Below are positions 9,335 through 17,921 of a DNA stretch of 64,000 bases, in pieces. This DNA comes from JAFAXD01 sp963833605 (GTDB taxonomy: Bacteria > Pseudomonadota > Alphaproteobacteria > Rhizobiales > Xanthobacteraceae). The DNA lies in contig CAWHYZ010000021.1 of assembly GCA_963833605.1 (NCBI GenBank), positions 84,555 through 148,554 of the forward strand, in the 5' to 3' direction. The position numbers were made by a program, and so were the translations under genes. The notes beneath the pieces are model-generated. The model did not search any database. It was not told the origin of the DNA and was given only the letters and a program-made list of their open reading frames with translations. The number at the start of each line of letters is the position of its first letter. Within the stretch, counting starts at the first letter, position 1.

Positions 9335-10657
9335 TCATTTCGTCAGCAGATCTACGGCGGCTTCTTGCGAAACGAATTCGCGGCTGCCGTCGGCGCGGCG
9401 CTTGAGCTCGACTTTGCCCTCCGCGAGCCCCCTGGGGCCGATCAGAATCTGCCACGGAATACCGATGAGGTCGGCGGTCGCGAATTTCGATCCCGGGCGC
9501 TCGTCGAGATCGTGATACAGCACGTCGACACCCACGCGGGTCAGCGCCCGATACAGCGCCTCGCTGGCACCGTCGGTGGCAGAATCGCCTTGTTTGAGGT
9601 TGAGGATCGCCGCGCGGAACGGCGCTACCGCCTCCGGCCACTTGATGCCGGCGTCGTCATGGAACGCTTCGATGATGGCTGCGACGAGCCGCGTTGGCCC
9701 GATCCCATAGGAACCCATGTGCACGGGGCGCTCGACGCCATCGGGGCCGGCGACCACCGCTTTCATCGGCTCGGAATATTTGGTCCCGAAATAGAAGATA
9801 TGGCCGACCTCAATGCCACGTGCCGACACCTGCTTGTCGGCCGCAAGAGCCGAATAGGCGGCGGGATCGTGCTTGTCGGATGTCGCCGCGTAGAGCTGTG
9901 TCCAGCGATCGACAATGGCTTGTAAGCGTCCGACATCGTCGAAATCCACGCCCTCGCCAGGTACCGGCATATCGAGATAGTCGCGATGGCAGAACACCTC
10001 GCTTTCGCCAGTGTCGGCCAAGATGATAAATTCGTGGCTCAGGTTGCCGCCGATCGGCCCGGTCTCCGCCACCATCGGAATAGACTTGAGCCCCATGCGG
10101 GCAAACGTGCGCAGGTAGGCGACGAACATCCTGTTGTACGAATGCTGCGCGCCGGCCTGATCGAGATCGAACGAATAGGCGTCCTTCATCAGAAACTCGC
10201 GCGAGCGCATCGCGCCGAAGCGCGGTCGCACCTCGTCGCGGAATTTCCATTGCAGATGATAGAGGTTGAGCGGCAGATCCTTGTACGAGCGCACGTAGGC
10301 TCGAAAAATCTCGGTGATCATCTCCTCGTTGGTCGGCCCATACAGCATGTCGCGCTCGTGCCGATCCTTGATGCGCAACATTTCCTTTCCGTAGGCCTCG
10401 TAGCGCCCGCTTTCGCGCCAGAGATCGGCCGACTGGATGGTCGGCATGAGCAGTTCAACCGCCCCGGCACGATCCTGCTCCTCGCGCACGACCTCGCAGA
10501 TCTTGCGCAATACGCGCAGGCCGAGCGGCAGAAATGCATAAATCCCCGCGCTCTCTTGGCGGATCATGCCGGCCCGCAGCATCAGCCGATGGGAGATGAT
10601 CTCCGCTTCTTTGGGCGTCTCGCGCAGGATCGGCAGGAAAAACCGGGAGAGGCGCAT
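9335..10657 (-). CDS. proS: Prolyl-tRNA synthetase, short alphaproteobacterial type
   Basis: Class II aminoacyl-tRNA synthetase charging tRNA-Pro. About 440 residues: the class II core (RQESAGIYAFLPLGLRVL motif 1; FRDEVRPRFGAMRSREFLMKD motif 2 region; motif 3 GSYGIGPTRLVAA) is followed by the anticodon-binding domain (DVLYHDLDERPGSKFATAD). The editing insertion of long bacterial ProS is missing, as usual in alphaproteobacteria and mitochondria. I choose MRLSRFFLP at 10657 as the start; the in-frame ATG at 10672 adds five residues unlikely to matter. Confidence 0.93.
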   Translation of the reverse strand: MRLSRFFLPILRETPKEAEIISHRLMLRAGMIRQESAGIYAFLPLGLRVLRKICEVVREEQDRAGAVELLMPTIQSADLWRESGRYEAYGKEMLRIKDRHERDMLYGPTNEEMITEIFRAYVRSYKDLPLNLYHLQWKFRDEVRPRFGAMRSREFLMKDAYSFDLDQAGAQHSYNRMFVAYLRTFARMGLKSIPMVAETGPIGGNLSHEFIILADTGESEVFCHRDYLDMPVPGEGVDFDDVGRLQAIVDRWTQLYAATSDKHDPAAYSALAADKQVSARGIEVGHIFYFGTKYSEPMKAVVAGPDGVERPVHMGSYGIGPTRLVAAIIEAFHDDAGIKWPEAVAPFRAAILNLKQGDSATDGASEALYRALTRVGVDVLYHDLDERPGSKFATADLIGIPWQILIGPRGLAEGKVELKRRADGSREFVSQEAAVDLLTK

Positions 10658-10672
10658 TGGAACTTTCGGCAA

Positions 10673-11062
10673 TAGTCTTGGGCAAAGGGCGCGAGAGTGA
10701 AACCGGATCAGGGGTCAAAACACAAGGGCCGCGGGAACAAGTGCAAAAGCGGCGCGACCCGCCCGCACCCGGCGGCTCAAATCAGACTGGTGCCGATCAC
10801 TGGTCACGCCGGGCCGACCGTGCCCACCAGCCATCGTCCGTTTCCAAATAAAGGTGGGCAGCAAGATGGGATAATTATTGCAGCGCACTGTGACCCCCAT
10901 GACAGTTGCCCATCGGATAGGTTACTTTGTTTACCTCCGCGGCGTTGGAAACATCCACGCACCGGTCCAAGTCCTGGGAGGAACTAGCCAAAAAGGCGCG
11001 CTCGCCGTGCCGTCCCGTCCGCACCAAGCTGGACGGAAGTCAAAGGCTGGAATGAATTCTCA
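10673..11062. other. Non-coding interval upstream of proS, possible small-RNA locus
   Basis: No ORF here has convincing codon use or family similarity. The plus strand ends in a strong intrinsic terminator at 11063-11091 although no gene is read toward it, so an untranslated transcript is likely within roughly 10900-11091. Short dyads are seen, for example CGTCC/GGACG near 11020-11040. I could not match it to 6S, SRP, tmRNA or RNase P RNA. The proS promoter should also lie in the proximal part. Confidence 0.4.
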
Positions 11063-11091
11063 AGAGCAGGGAGAGGCCCTGCTCTTTTTTT
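11063..11091 (+). terminator. Strong intrinsic terminator without an upstream gene
   Basis: A 9-bp perfect stem, AGAGCAGGG (11063-11071) with CCCTGCTCT (11077-11085), a 5-base loop, and seven consecutive T (11085-11091). It is oriented for plus-strand transcription; the nearest plus-strand gene starts only downstream at 11313 and proS is on the other strand. Confidence 0.85.
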
Positions 11092-11312
11092 GCCCATCGA
11101 GCTTCCCTCCGCTGCCCATCGTCCCCTCGAAGCCACGTCTCGCGCCGACGGGACCTTTTTCGCGCCGCTGCGTGCCCGTGATGGTTTTTTTCGCGGCGCT
11201 CTCAAATCGCATTGGCAAAGCCGGCCCAAATAGAAGAAACTCGGTTGGCCCGGGTTGACCTAACAGGAGGCGCCTTTGTTGTGGCGCCCAAATAGAGGGC
11301 CTAGGAGGCGAC

Positions 11313-11579
11313 ATGCGGTACTATGCTCTGGCTCTGGTCGGAGCCGCGTTGGCCCTTGCATCGAGCACCGGTGGAGCGGAGGCCGTGATCAACTATCCCT
11401 GGTGCGCCCACTACATGATGCCCAACGCACCGCACAATTGCGGCTTCTCCACTTACGAGCAATGCCGCATGACGGTCGCCGGCATTGGCGGTACCTGCCA
11501 ATCCAATCCATTCTACGTGACGTCGCCCCCCGGTGCTGCGCCACCGACCTCGCGCCGGCTACGATCGCGACGCGGGTAG
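11313..11579 (+). CDS. DUF3551 secreted cysteine-rich protein
   Basis: 88 residues with a signal peptide (about 1-23) and the DUF3551 core: YPWCAHY, NCGFSTYEQCRMT, GIGGTCQSNPFY. The cysteine pattern is conserved in the family, which is abundant in Bradyrhizobium-type genomes and has no known function; periplasmic location is likely. A good Shine-Dalgarno (AGGAGG, 5 bases from ATG) sets the start. It converges on the DUF1467 gene. Confidence 0.8.
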   Translation: MRYYALALVGAALALASSTGGAEAVINYPWCAHYMMPNAPHNCGFSTYEQCRMTVAGIGGTCQSNPFYVTSPPGAAPPTSRRLRSRRG

Positions 11580-11625
11580 GGTCTGTCACGTCGATCAGTT
11601 CGCAGGCCTCTATCGCACGACAACG

Positions 11626-11895
11626 CTATCGGCGCATTCCCAGCAGCGCCGCGAGATCGTCAAGCGTGACCAGCCGGGTCACGTAGCCGAAATAAAGCAA
11701 GCCGAACAGCACGGTTGACACCAGGGTCGTCCAAACGAGTTTTTTGCCAAGCCCCGGAAGCTTCGGCGCGCCGGGATCGGTTCCCGGGACGACCTCGCCG
11801 CTTTCCCCCTGAGAGCGCACACCCCATGGCAGGACGGCGAACAGAACGAGCCACCAGATAATGAAATAGATTGCCGCGATGGTCGGCCAGGACAA
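11626..11895 (-). CDS. DUF1467 small membrane protein
   Basis: 89 residues with two hydrophobic helices (about 3-24 and 54-75) around a Gly/Pro-rich loop (VVPGTDPGAPKLPGL). The order WW-x-VLFAVLPWGVRSQ is the DUF1467 signature. It is the last gene of the nuo-birA-rnj-mce run, 6 bases after mce, an arrangement common in Rhizobiales. Function unknown. Confidence 0.85.
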   Translation of the reverse strand: MSWPTIAAIYFIIWWLVLFAVLPWGVRSQGESGEVVPGTDPGAPKLPGLGKKLVWTTLVSTVLFGLLYFGYVTRLVTLDDLAALLGMRR

Positions 11896-11901
11896 TGTCG
11901 C

Positions 11902-12306
11902 CTACGCCTGCTCGAGTTCGACCAGCGTGCCGCAAAAATCCTTCGGGTGCAGGAACAGTACCGGCTTGCCGTGCGCGCCGATCTTTGGCTCGCCGTCGCC
12001 CAGGACGCGAGCCCCCTTCCCCTTCAGCCGATCGCGAGCGGCGATGATGTCGTCGACCTCGTAGCAGATGTGATGGATGCCACCGTCGGCATTGCGCTCG
12101 AGAAATTTGGCGATCGGAGAGTCGTGTCCAAGCGGCTCCAGCAATTCGATCTTGGTGTTGGGCAGTTCTACGAACACGGTCGTCACCCCATGCGCGGGTT
12201 GCGGCACCTTGGCTGAGACCTGCGCTGCAAGCGTATCCCGATAAACGCTCGCCGCCGCGTCGATGTCACGCACCGCGATGGCCACATGGTTCAGCCGTCC
12301 AATCAT
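11902..12306 (-). CDS. mce: Methylmalonyl-CoA epimerase
   Basis: 134 residues, a single glyoxalase/VOC unit. Metal ligands fit the family: His near the start (RLNHVAIAV), a central acidic residue, the GGIHHICYEV His and the C-terminal Glu (GTLVELEQ). It interconverts (2R)- and (2S)-methylmalonyl-CoA in propionyl-CoA breakdown. It lies between rnj and DUF1467 at the tail of the complex I cluster; the mutase is not in the window. Confidence 0.9.
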   Translation of the reverse strand: MIGRLNHVAIAVRDIDAAASVYRDTLAAQVSAKVPQPAHGVTTVFVELPNTKIELLEPLGHDSPIAKFLERNADGGIHHICYEVDDIIAARDRLKGKGARVLGDGEPKIGAHGKPVLFLHPKDFCGTLVELEQA

Positions 12307-12369
12307 CGTGATCTCCCTGCATCGCGGCTGACTGACTTAAGGAACTTCAAATCCACCACACTCGTCGCT

Positions 12370-14040
12370 CTATACGGTCAATACATGCACCAGGCATAGC
12401 GGCTTCTTTCCCCAGCTGTCCGCAACCGCGGAGCGCACAGCACCGCGGACCGCCTGCGCAACGGCCTCAGGATCGCGTCGCCGCGGCTTTGGCAATTGCG
12501 CGACCGTGTCGGCCACGACCTCATCGACCATGTTGGCGATGCTGTCGCCGTTCGCCGTCTGCTCGGGAATACCGATCAATGCGACTTCTGGGTCGGCTAC
12601 CATAACGCCCTTCTGATCAAGCGCGATCGCTATCGACACGATTCCGGCAAAACCCAATCGGCGGCGGTCGGCTACGGTGCGCTGCTCGGCATCGACGATA
12701 AGACGGCCGTCCTTGTAGAGTCTTCCCGCGCGCACCTCGTCGATCACGCCGGTCGGCCCGGGCGCGAGCCGCACCAGATCGCCATTGGAGCACACGATCA
12801 CGTCCTTGACCCCGATCGCACGCGCAAGCTTCGCGTGTTCGGCAAGATGCAGCGGTTCGCCGTGCGCCGGAATCGCAATTTTCGGTTTGACCCAGCGGTA
12901 CATGTCTTCCATTTCGCCGCGCCGAGGGTGGCCGGAGACGTGGACCAGGTGGGTGCGGTCGGTAATCACCTCGACGCCCTGGCGGACCAGACCGTTGATC
13001 ACCCGAGCGATTGCCTTCTCGTTGCCGGGGATCGGCCGCGCCGAAAAAATCACGAGATCACCTTTGGTGAGGGTCACTTCCGGGTGCTCATCCTGCGCAA
13101 TACGCGACAGCGCGGCGCGTGGCTCGCCCTGGCTGCCGGTGCATAGCGCCACCACCCTTTCCGGTGGCAAATAGCCGTAGGTCTCGGCCGAGCGGAAATC
13201 CTGTACCCCGTCCAGATAGCCGGTCTCGCGCGCAACCTGCACCACCCGATCCATGGCGCGGCCAACCACCACGACCTCGCGTTCCGCTTCGCGCGCGGCG
13301 GCCGCGACCGCGCGGATGCGCGCCACGTGGGACGCAAACGTGGTCACGGCGACCCGGGCGGGAGCGCTCCTGATGAGATCGGCAAGCGTTTTTGCGACCG
13401 CTGCCTCGGAGGGAGAACGGCCATCGCGCATGGCGTTGGTTGAATCCCCGACCAGGGCCAGGCAACCATGTTCGCCGAGCGCTCGCAGCTTCGCCTCGTC
13501 GGTCGGTGGTCCGACCAAGGGGGTTGGATCAATCTTCCAATCGCCTGTGTGAAGGATCGTGCCGAGCGCGGTGCGGATGATCAGACCGTTGGACTCTGGA
13601 ATCGAGTGCGCGACCGAAACAAACTCGACATCGAAGGCGCCAAGCGCAATGCGGCCACCGACAGGAACCACGCGCACGTCGATCTCGGGCGCGCCTGGCT
13701 CCGACTGCCGCTTAGCCTCCAGGAGCGCTGCACTGAAAGGCGTCGCGTAAACCGGCACCCGCAATCGCGGCCAAAGGTCGAGCAGCGCACCGAAATGATC
13801 CTCGTGGGCATGCGTGAGCACGATACCGGCGATGTTGCGCCGCTCCTCGATCAGATAGGCGATGTCCGGCATGATCAGATCGATGCCCGGCAGGTCGTTG
13901 CCCGCAAACGCGACTCCGAAATCGACGACGATCCAGCGCTTGCTGCGCTCGGAGCCGATCCCATAAAGTGCGAGGTTCATGCCGATCTCGCCGACGCCGC
14001 CGAGCGGCGCGAATACCAGCTCCTCGCGGGGACCAGGCAT
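12370..14040 (-). CDS. rnj: Ribonuclease J
   Basis: 556 residues. Metallo-beta-lactamase/beta-CASP ribonuclease: N-terminal GGVGEIGMNLALYG, the zinc motif THAHEDHFGAL (about 80-90), GDWKIDPTP, and the beta-CASP region with GSQGEPRAALSRIA and VHVSGHPRRGEMEDM. It processes and degrades mRNA with 5'-exonuclease and endonuclease activity. It starts 6 bases after birA and probably shares the nuo transcript. Confidence 0.93.
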   Translation of the reverse strand: MPGPREELVFAPLGGVGEIGMNLALYGIGSERSKRWIVVDFGVAFAGNDLPGIDLIMPDIAYLIEERRNIAGIVLTHAHEDHFGALLDLWPRLRVPVYATPFSAALLEAKRQSEPGAPEIDVRVVPVGGRIALGAFDVEFVSVAHSIPESNGLIIRTALGTILHTGDWKIDPTPLVGPPTDEAKLRALGEHGCLALVGDSTNAMRDGRSPSEAAVAKTLADLIRSAPARVAVTTFASHVARIRAVAAAAREAEREVVVVGRAMDRVVQVARETGYLDGVQDFRSAETYGYLPPERVVALCTGSQGEPRAALSRIAQDEHPEVTLTKGDLVIFSARPIPGNEKAIARVINGLVRQGVEVITDRTHLVHVSGHPRRGEMEDMYRWVKPKIAIPAHGEPLHLAEHAKLARAIGVKDVIVCSNGDLVRLAPGPTGVIDEVRAGRLYKDGRLIVDAEQRTVADRRRLGFAGIVSIAIALDQKGVMVADPEVALIGIPEQTANGDSIANMVDEVVADTVAQLPKPRRRDPEAVAQAVRGAVRSAVADSWGKKPLCLVHVLTV

Positions 14041-14046
14041 CGATGC

Positions 14047-14847
14047 TTACGGCGTTGTTGCTGTGGTTGCCAGCCGGCCGATCGGAAAGATATCGCCCGC
14101 GGTGATCCGTTCGATCGAACCGTCCGGCAGGCGCAGGAGCAACCGGCCGACATCGTCCAGCCCCTCGAACCGACCGCTCAACTCGCGTTCGGGAAGGCGA
14201 ACCCGCAGGTGGCTTCCAGCCGGGTGGGCGCGCGCCAGCCAGTCTGTGCGAACCGATGCAAAGCCATTTCCGCTACGCCACTGGGCGAGCCGGCGCGTCA
14301 TCGCGACCGAAAGGGAAGCGAACACGCGATCGGGCGCTGGGTCGTTGATGCCTTGCGCGCGCAGATCAGTCGCCGGATATTCGGTGTCATCTGGATGATG
14401 CACGCAATTGATCCCGATTCCGATCGCGACAGTGAGCGGGTTGCCTTCGCCCTCGATCAGGATGCCGGCGACCTTGGCGCCATCGCAAAAGACATCGTTC
14501 GGCCATTTCAATGCGATCCGCGGCCGTTCGCCTTCGACCAACCCCGAGATGGCGTCGTAGACGGCGAGCGCCGCAACGAAGGACAGTTGCGGCGCGAGTA
14601 CGACGCGCGATGGATCGCGCAGCAGCAGCGTGGCGTAGAGATTTCCGGGCGCGGATTTCCAGGCGCGCCCGCGCCGACCGCGGCCGGCGGTCTGCGTGCG
14701 GGCGGTGATCCACAACGGTCCCGCCTCGCCTGTCCGCGCACGCGCGAGCGCTTCCGAATTGGTCGAACCGACGCTATCGCAGGCGATATGTCTGATCGCT
14801 GTTTCGAAGAGCGAACGGTTATCGCCTGGAAGCGTTCCTGGACCCAT
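14047..14847 (-). CDS. birA: Biotin--[acetyl-CoA-carboxylase] ligase
   Basis: 266 residues. The catalytic fold is clear: SVGSTNSEALARA, the biotinyl-AMP loop GRGRRGRAWKSAPGNLY (about 62-78) and KWPNDVFCDGAKVAGILIE; the small C-terminal SH3-like domain follows. There is no N-terminal helix-turn-helix, so it should be a pure ligase and not a repressor. The ATG overlaps the nuoN stop by one base (TGATG), indicating coupling. Confidence 0.93.
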   Translation of the reverse strand: MGPGTLPGDNRSLFETAIRHIACDSVGSTNSEALARARTGEAGPLWITARTQTAGRGRRGRAWKSAPGNLYATLLLRDPSRVVLAPQLSFVAALAVYDAISGLVEGERPRIALKWPNDVFCDGAKVAGILIEGEGNPLTVAIGIGINCVHHPDDTEYPATDLRAQGINDPAPDRVFASLSVAMTRRLAQWRSGNGFASVRTDWLARAHPAGSHLRVRLPERELSGRFEGLDDVGRLLLRLPDGSIERITAGDIFPIGRLATTATTP

Positions 14848-16283
14848 CAGAACAGCGAATTGGCCGCCGCAGCCGCTGCGTCTACCAGCGGGCTCGGAAT
14901 GATGACGAACAGGAGATTGAACAGCCCGGTCATGCCAAGCACAAGCTTGAGCTCGTTGCGCATGGGAGCGAGCGCTGGTGCGGGTTCGTCGAAATACATG
15001 ACCTTCACGATCAAGAGATAATAGTACGCGCCGATTACGCTTGCGATGACACCGATCACCGCCAGTACGTACAGACCAGCCTTGATGGCGGCCAGAAACA
15101 CGAAATATTTCGCAAAGAACCCAGCGAGCGGTGGAATGCCGGCAAGCGAGAACAGCAATGCGGCAAACAGGAACGCCATTGGACCGTTGGTACGCGCAAG
15201 TCCCGCGAGGTCGGAAATGGTCTCGACTGCCGCGCCCTCCCGTCGCATTGCCAGAATGCAGGCAAATGCGCCGAGCGTCATGGTGAGATAGATCGCCACA
15301 TAGACGAGCACGCCCTGTACGCCCTCGCTCGTGCCGGCGGCCAAACCAATCAGCGCGAAGCCCATGTGACCGATGGAGGAATAAGCCATCAGCCGTTTGA
15401 TGTTTGTCTGTCCGATGGCGGCAAACGCGCCGAGCAACATCGAGGCGATCGCGACAAACGCCAGGATCTGTTGCCATTGCTGGGCGATCGCCGGAAACGC
15501 TGTGAGCGTTACGCGCACAAAGACCGCCATGGCGGCAACCTTCGGCGCGGCGGCGAAGAAAGCGGTAATCGGGGTCGGCGCGCCCTCGTAGACATCGGGC
15601 GTCCACATATGGAACGGCACCGCAGAGACCTTGAAGCACAGGCCCGCAAACAGAAACACCAACCCGAACGTGAGGCCAATTCCGCTGTCGGCAGCCGCAC
15701 CCGCGATGCCGGTAAAGCTCACCGTTCCGGTAAACCCATATATCAATGAGCATCCGTACAGCAGCATACCTGATGATAGCGCACCGAGCACAAAATACTT
15801 CAACCCGGCTTCGGTCGAACGCACGTTGTCACGATCGATGGCGGCGACGACATAGAGCGAAAGGCTCATCAGCTCGAGGCCGAGATAGAGCGCAATCAGA
15901 TCGCCCGCCGAGATCAGGATCATCATTCCGGTGGTGGCGAGCAGGATGAGCACTGCGTATTCGAACATCCTCCGGTTTGGCAGCTCGAGAAAACCGATCG
16001 ACATGACGAGCGCAGCACCCGAACCTATTAACGTCAAGACCTTCATGAAACGCGCGAACCCGTCGACAACGAAGCTTCCGCCGAACAAGACGAGCTTGTC
16101 CGCGGGCATCTCGACGATGAGCACACCGACAACCAGCAACAGGAACAGGGCGCACCCGGTGACGAGATTGGTCGATTGCTCGCCAATCCCTGCCCCGACC
16201 ATCAGAAGCGCCATGGCGCCGACCACGAGCACAAGCTCGGGCACCAGCGCGTAATAGTCGGATAGTTGCAGGACTTCGTTCAT
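14847..16283 (-). CDS. nuoN: NADH-quinone oxidoreductase subunit N
   Basis: 478 residues, about 14 transmembrane helices of the Mrp-antiporter fold. The proton-channel region SLSLYVVAAIDRDNVRSTEAG and KVSAVPFHMWTPDVYEGAPT carry the conserved Lys and Glu/His residues of NuoL/M/N. One of the three antiporter-like proton-pumping subunits of complex I. Its ATG overlaps the nuoM stop by 4 bases, and its stop overlaps birA. Confidence 0.95.
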   Translation of the reverse strand: MNEVLQLSDYYALVPELVLVVGAMALLMVGAGIGEQSTNLVTGCALFLLLVVGVLIVEMPADKLVLFGGSFVVDGFARFMKVLTLIGSGAALVMSIGFLELPNRRMFEYAVLILLATTGMMILISAGDLIALYLGLELMSLSLYVVAAIDRDNVRSTEAGLKYFVLGALSSGMLLYGCSLIYGFTGTVSFTGIAGAAADSGIGLTFGLVFLFAGLCFKVSAVPFHMWTPDVYEGAPTPITAFFAAAPKVAAMAVFVRVTLTAFPAIAQQWQQILAFVAIASMLLGAFAAIGQTNIKRLMAYSSIGHMGFALIGLAAGTSEGVQGVLVYVAIYLTMTLGAFACILAMRREGAAVETISDLAGLARTNGPMAFLFAALLFSLAGIPPLAGFFAKYFVFLAAIKAGLYVLAVIGVIASVIGAYYYLLIVKVMYFDEPAPALAPMRNELKLVLGMTGLFNLLFVIIPSPLVDAAAAAANSLF

Positions 16284-17921
16284 CCGCGTTCACCTGACCG
16301 GGCAAGCGCCGGTCGTTGGGTTTCCGGCGTGGTCTTGAGGTACTTGATCTTGACCACGGTCTTGTCCGGATCGCTCGACATCGCGCCGGTCGCACCCGCT
16401 GGAAGGCTTGCCTCTGGCGCGGAGGTGTGCCCGGCCGGTTTGCCGGCGAGCGCGTGCTGGTAGTTCTCCAGCAGAGCCGCGACCGATGCAGCCGACATGT
16501 CGAGCACCGGCTTTGGATAGACACCGAACAGGATGGTCAGCATCACGAGCGGCACGAAGGTGATGATCTCGCGTCCGCTCAAATCCAGGATGCGGGCGAG
16601 CGAGGGCTTTTCGATCACGCCAAAAATAACCCGGCGGTAGAGCCAAAGGGCGTAGCACGCCGAGGTGATCACCCCAAGGGCCGCGAGCGTCGCCACCCAG
16701 GTGTTGACCTTGAACGTGCCGATCATCGACAGGAACTCGCCGATGAAGCCGGTGGTTCCCGGCAACCCGACGTTGGCAAGCGTGAACACCATGAACACGG
16801 CTGCATAGAGCGGCATCCGGTTGACGAGCCCGCCATAGGCCGCAATCTCGCGGGTATGCATCCGGTCATAGACAACGCCGACGCATAGGAACAGCGCACC
16901 CGACACCAACCCGTGGGAAATCATCTGGAAAATGCCGCCAGCAACCCCCTGCATGGTGCCGGCAAAGATTCCCATCGTCACGAAGCCCATATGCCCGACC
17001 GACGAGTAGGCGATCAGCTTCTTCATGTCATCCTGCACCAGCGCGACCAGCGAGGTGTAGATGATCGCAACCACCGACAGCGCGAACATCAGTGGCGCGA
17101 AATCCTGCGACGCGAATGGGAACATTGGCAGCGAGAAGCGCAGGAAGCCGTAGCCGCCCATTTTCAACAGAATTGCGGCCAGGATCACCGACCCGGCGGT
17201 CGGCGCCTCGACGTGCGCGTCCGGCAACCACGTGTGCACCGGCCACATTGGCAGCTTGACCGCAAACGACGCGAGGAACGCAAACCAGGCCCAGGTCTGC
17301 AGCGAACGCGGAAATTCGTGATGCAGCAGCGTCGGTGATGTCGGTCGTGCCGGCGCTCCAATACATCGCCATGATGGCGAGCAGCATCAATACCGAACCG
17401 AGCAGCGTGTAGAGGAAAAACTTGAAGCTGGCGTAGACGCGGCGCGGGCCGCCCCAGACACCGATGATCAGGAACATCGGAATGAGGCCGCCTTCAAAAA
17501 ACAGATAGAACAACACCAGGTCGAGGGCCGAGAAGGTGCCGACCATGAGGGTTTCGAGCACCAGAAACGCGATCATATACTCCTTCACCCGCCGCTGGAT
17601 CGCCTCGAAGCTCGCGATGATGCAGATCGGGAGCAGCCCGGTGGTTAGAATGACGAAAGGCAACGAAATGCCGTCAACGCCCATGTGGTAGGTGAAGGTG
17701 CCGCCGAGCCAGGGATACTTCTCCACGAACTGGAATTCGGCCGAGCTCGCATCAAACCTCCAGACCAGCACCAGCGAGACCGCGAAGGTGATCAGCGTCG
17801 TCCACAGGGCGACCCAGCGCGCATTGCGCTGCACGGCGGCATCGTCACCACGCAACGACATAATGAAGAGCGCGCCGACCAGCGGCAGGAAGACGGTGAC
17901 GGTGAGGACCGGCCAGCTCAT
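16280..17921 (-). CDS. nuoM: NADH-quinone oxidoreductase subunit M (frameshift at about 17333)
   Basis: Proton-pumping antiporter-like subunit. The N-terminal half (MSWPVLTVTVFLPLVG) ends its frame after ...AGTTDIT; dropping one base near 17333 restores TLLHHEFPRSLQTW and runs into FAVKLPMWPVHTWLPDAHVEAPTAG. Corrected length is about 546 residues. The C-terminus has an unusual Pro/Ala-rich tail of about 60 residues beyond the usual last helix, ending ARSGERG. The start overlaps the nuoL stop by one base. Confidence 0.92.

Noticed and set aside
10900..11091. 6S RNA, SRP RNA or tmRNA
   Set aside because: No recognisable conserved core of any of the three; left as an unknown candidate.
13468..15021. 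517-codon plus-strand ORF across rnj and birA
   Set aside because: Antisense of two solid genes; no family motifs.
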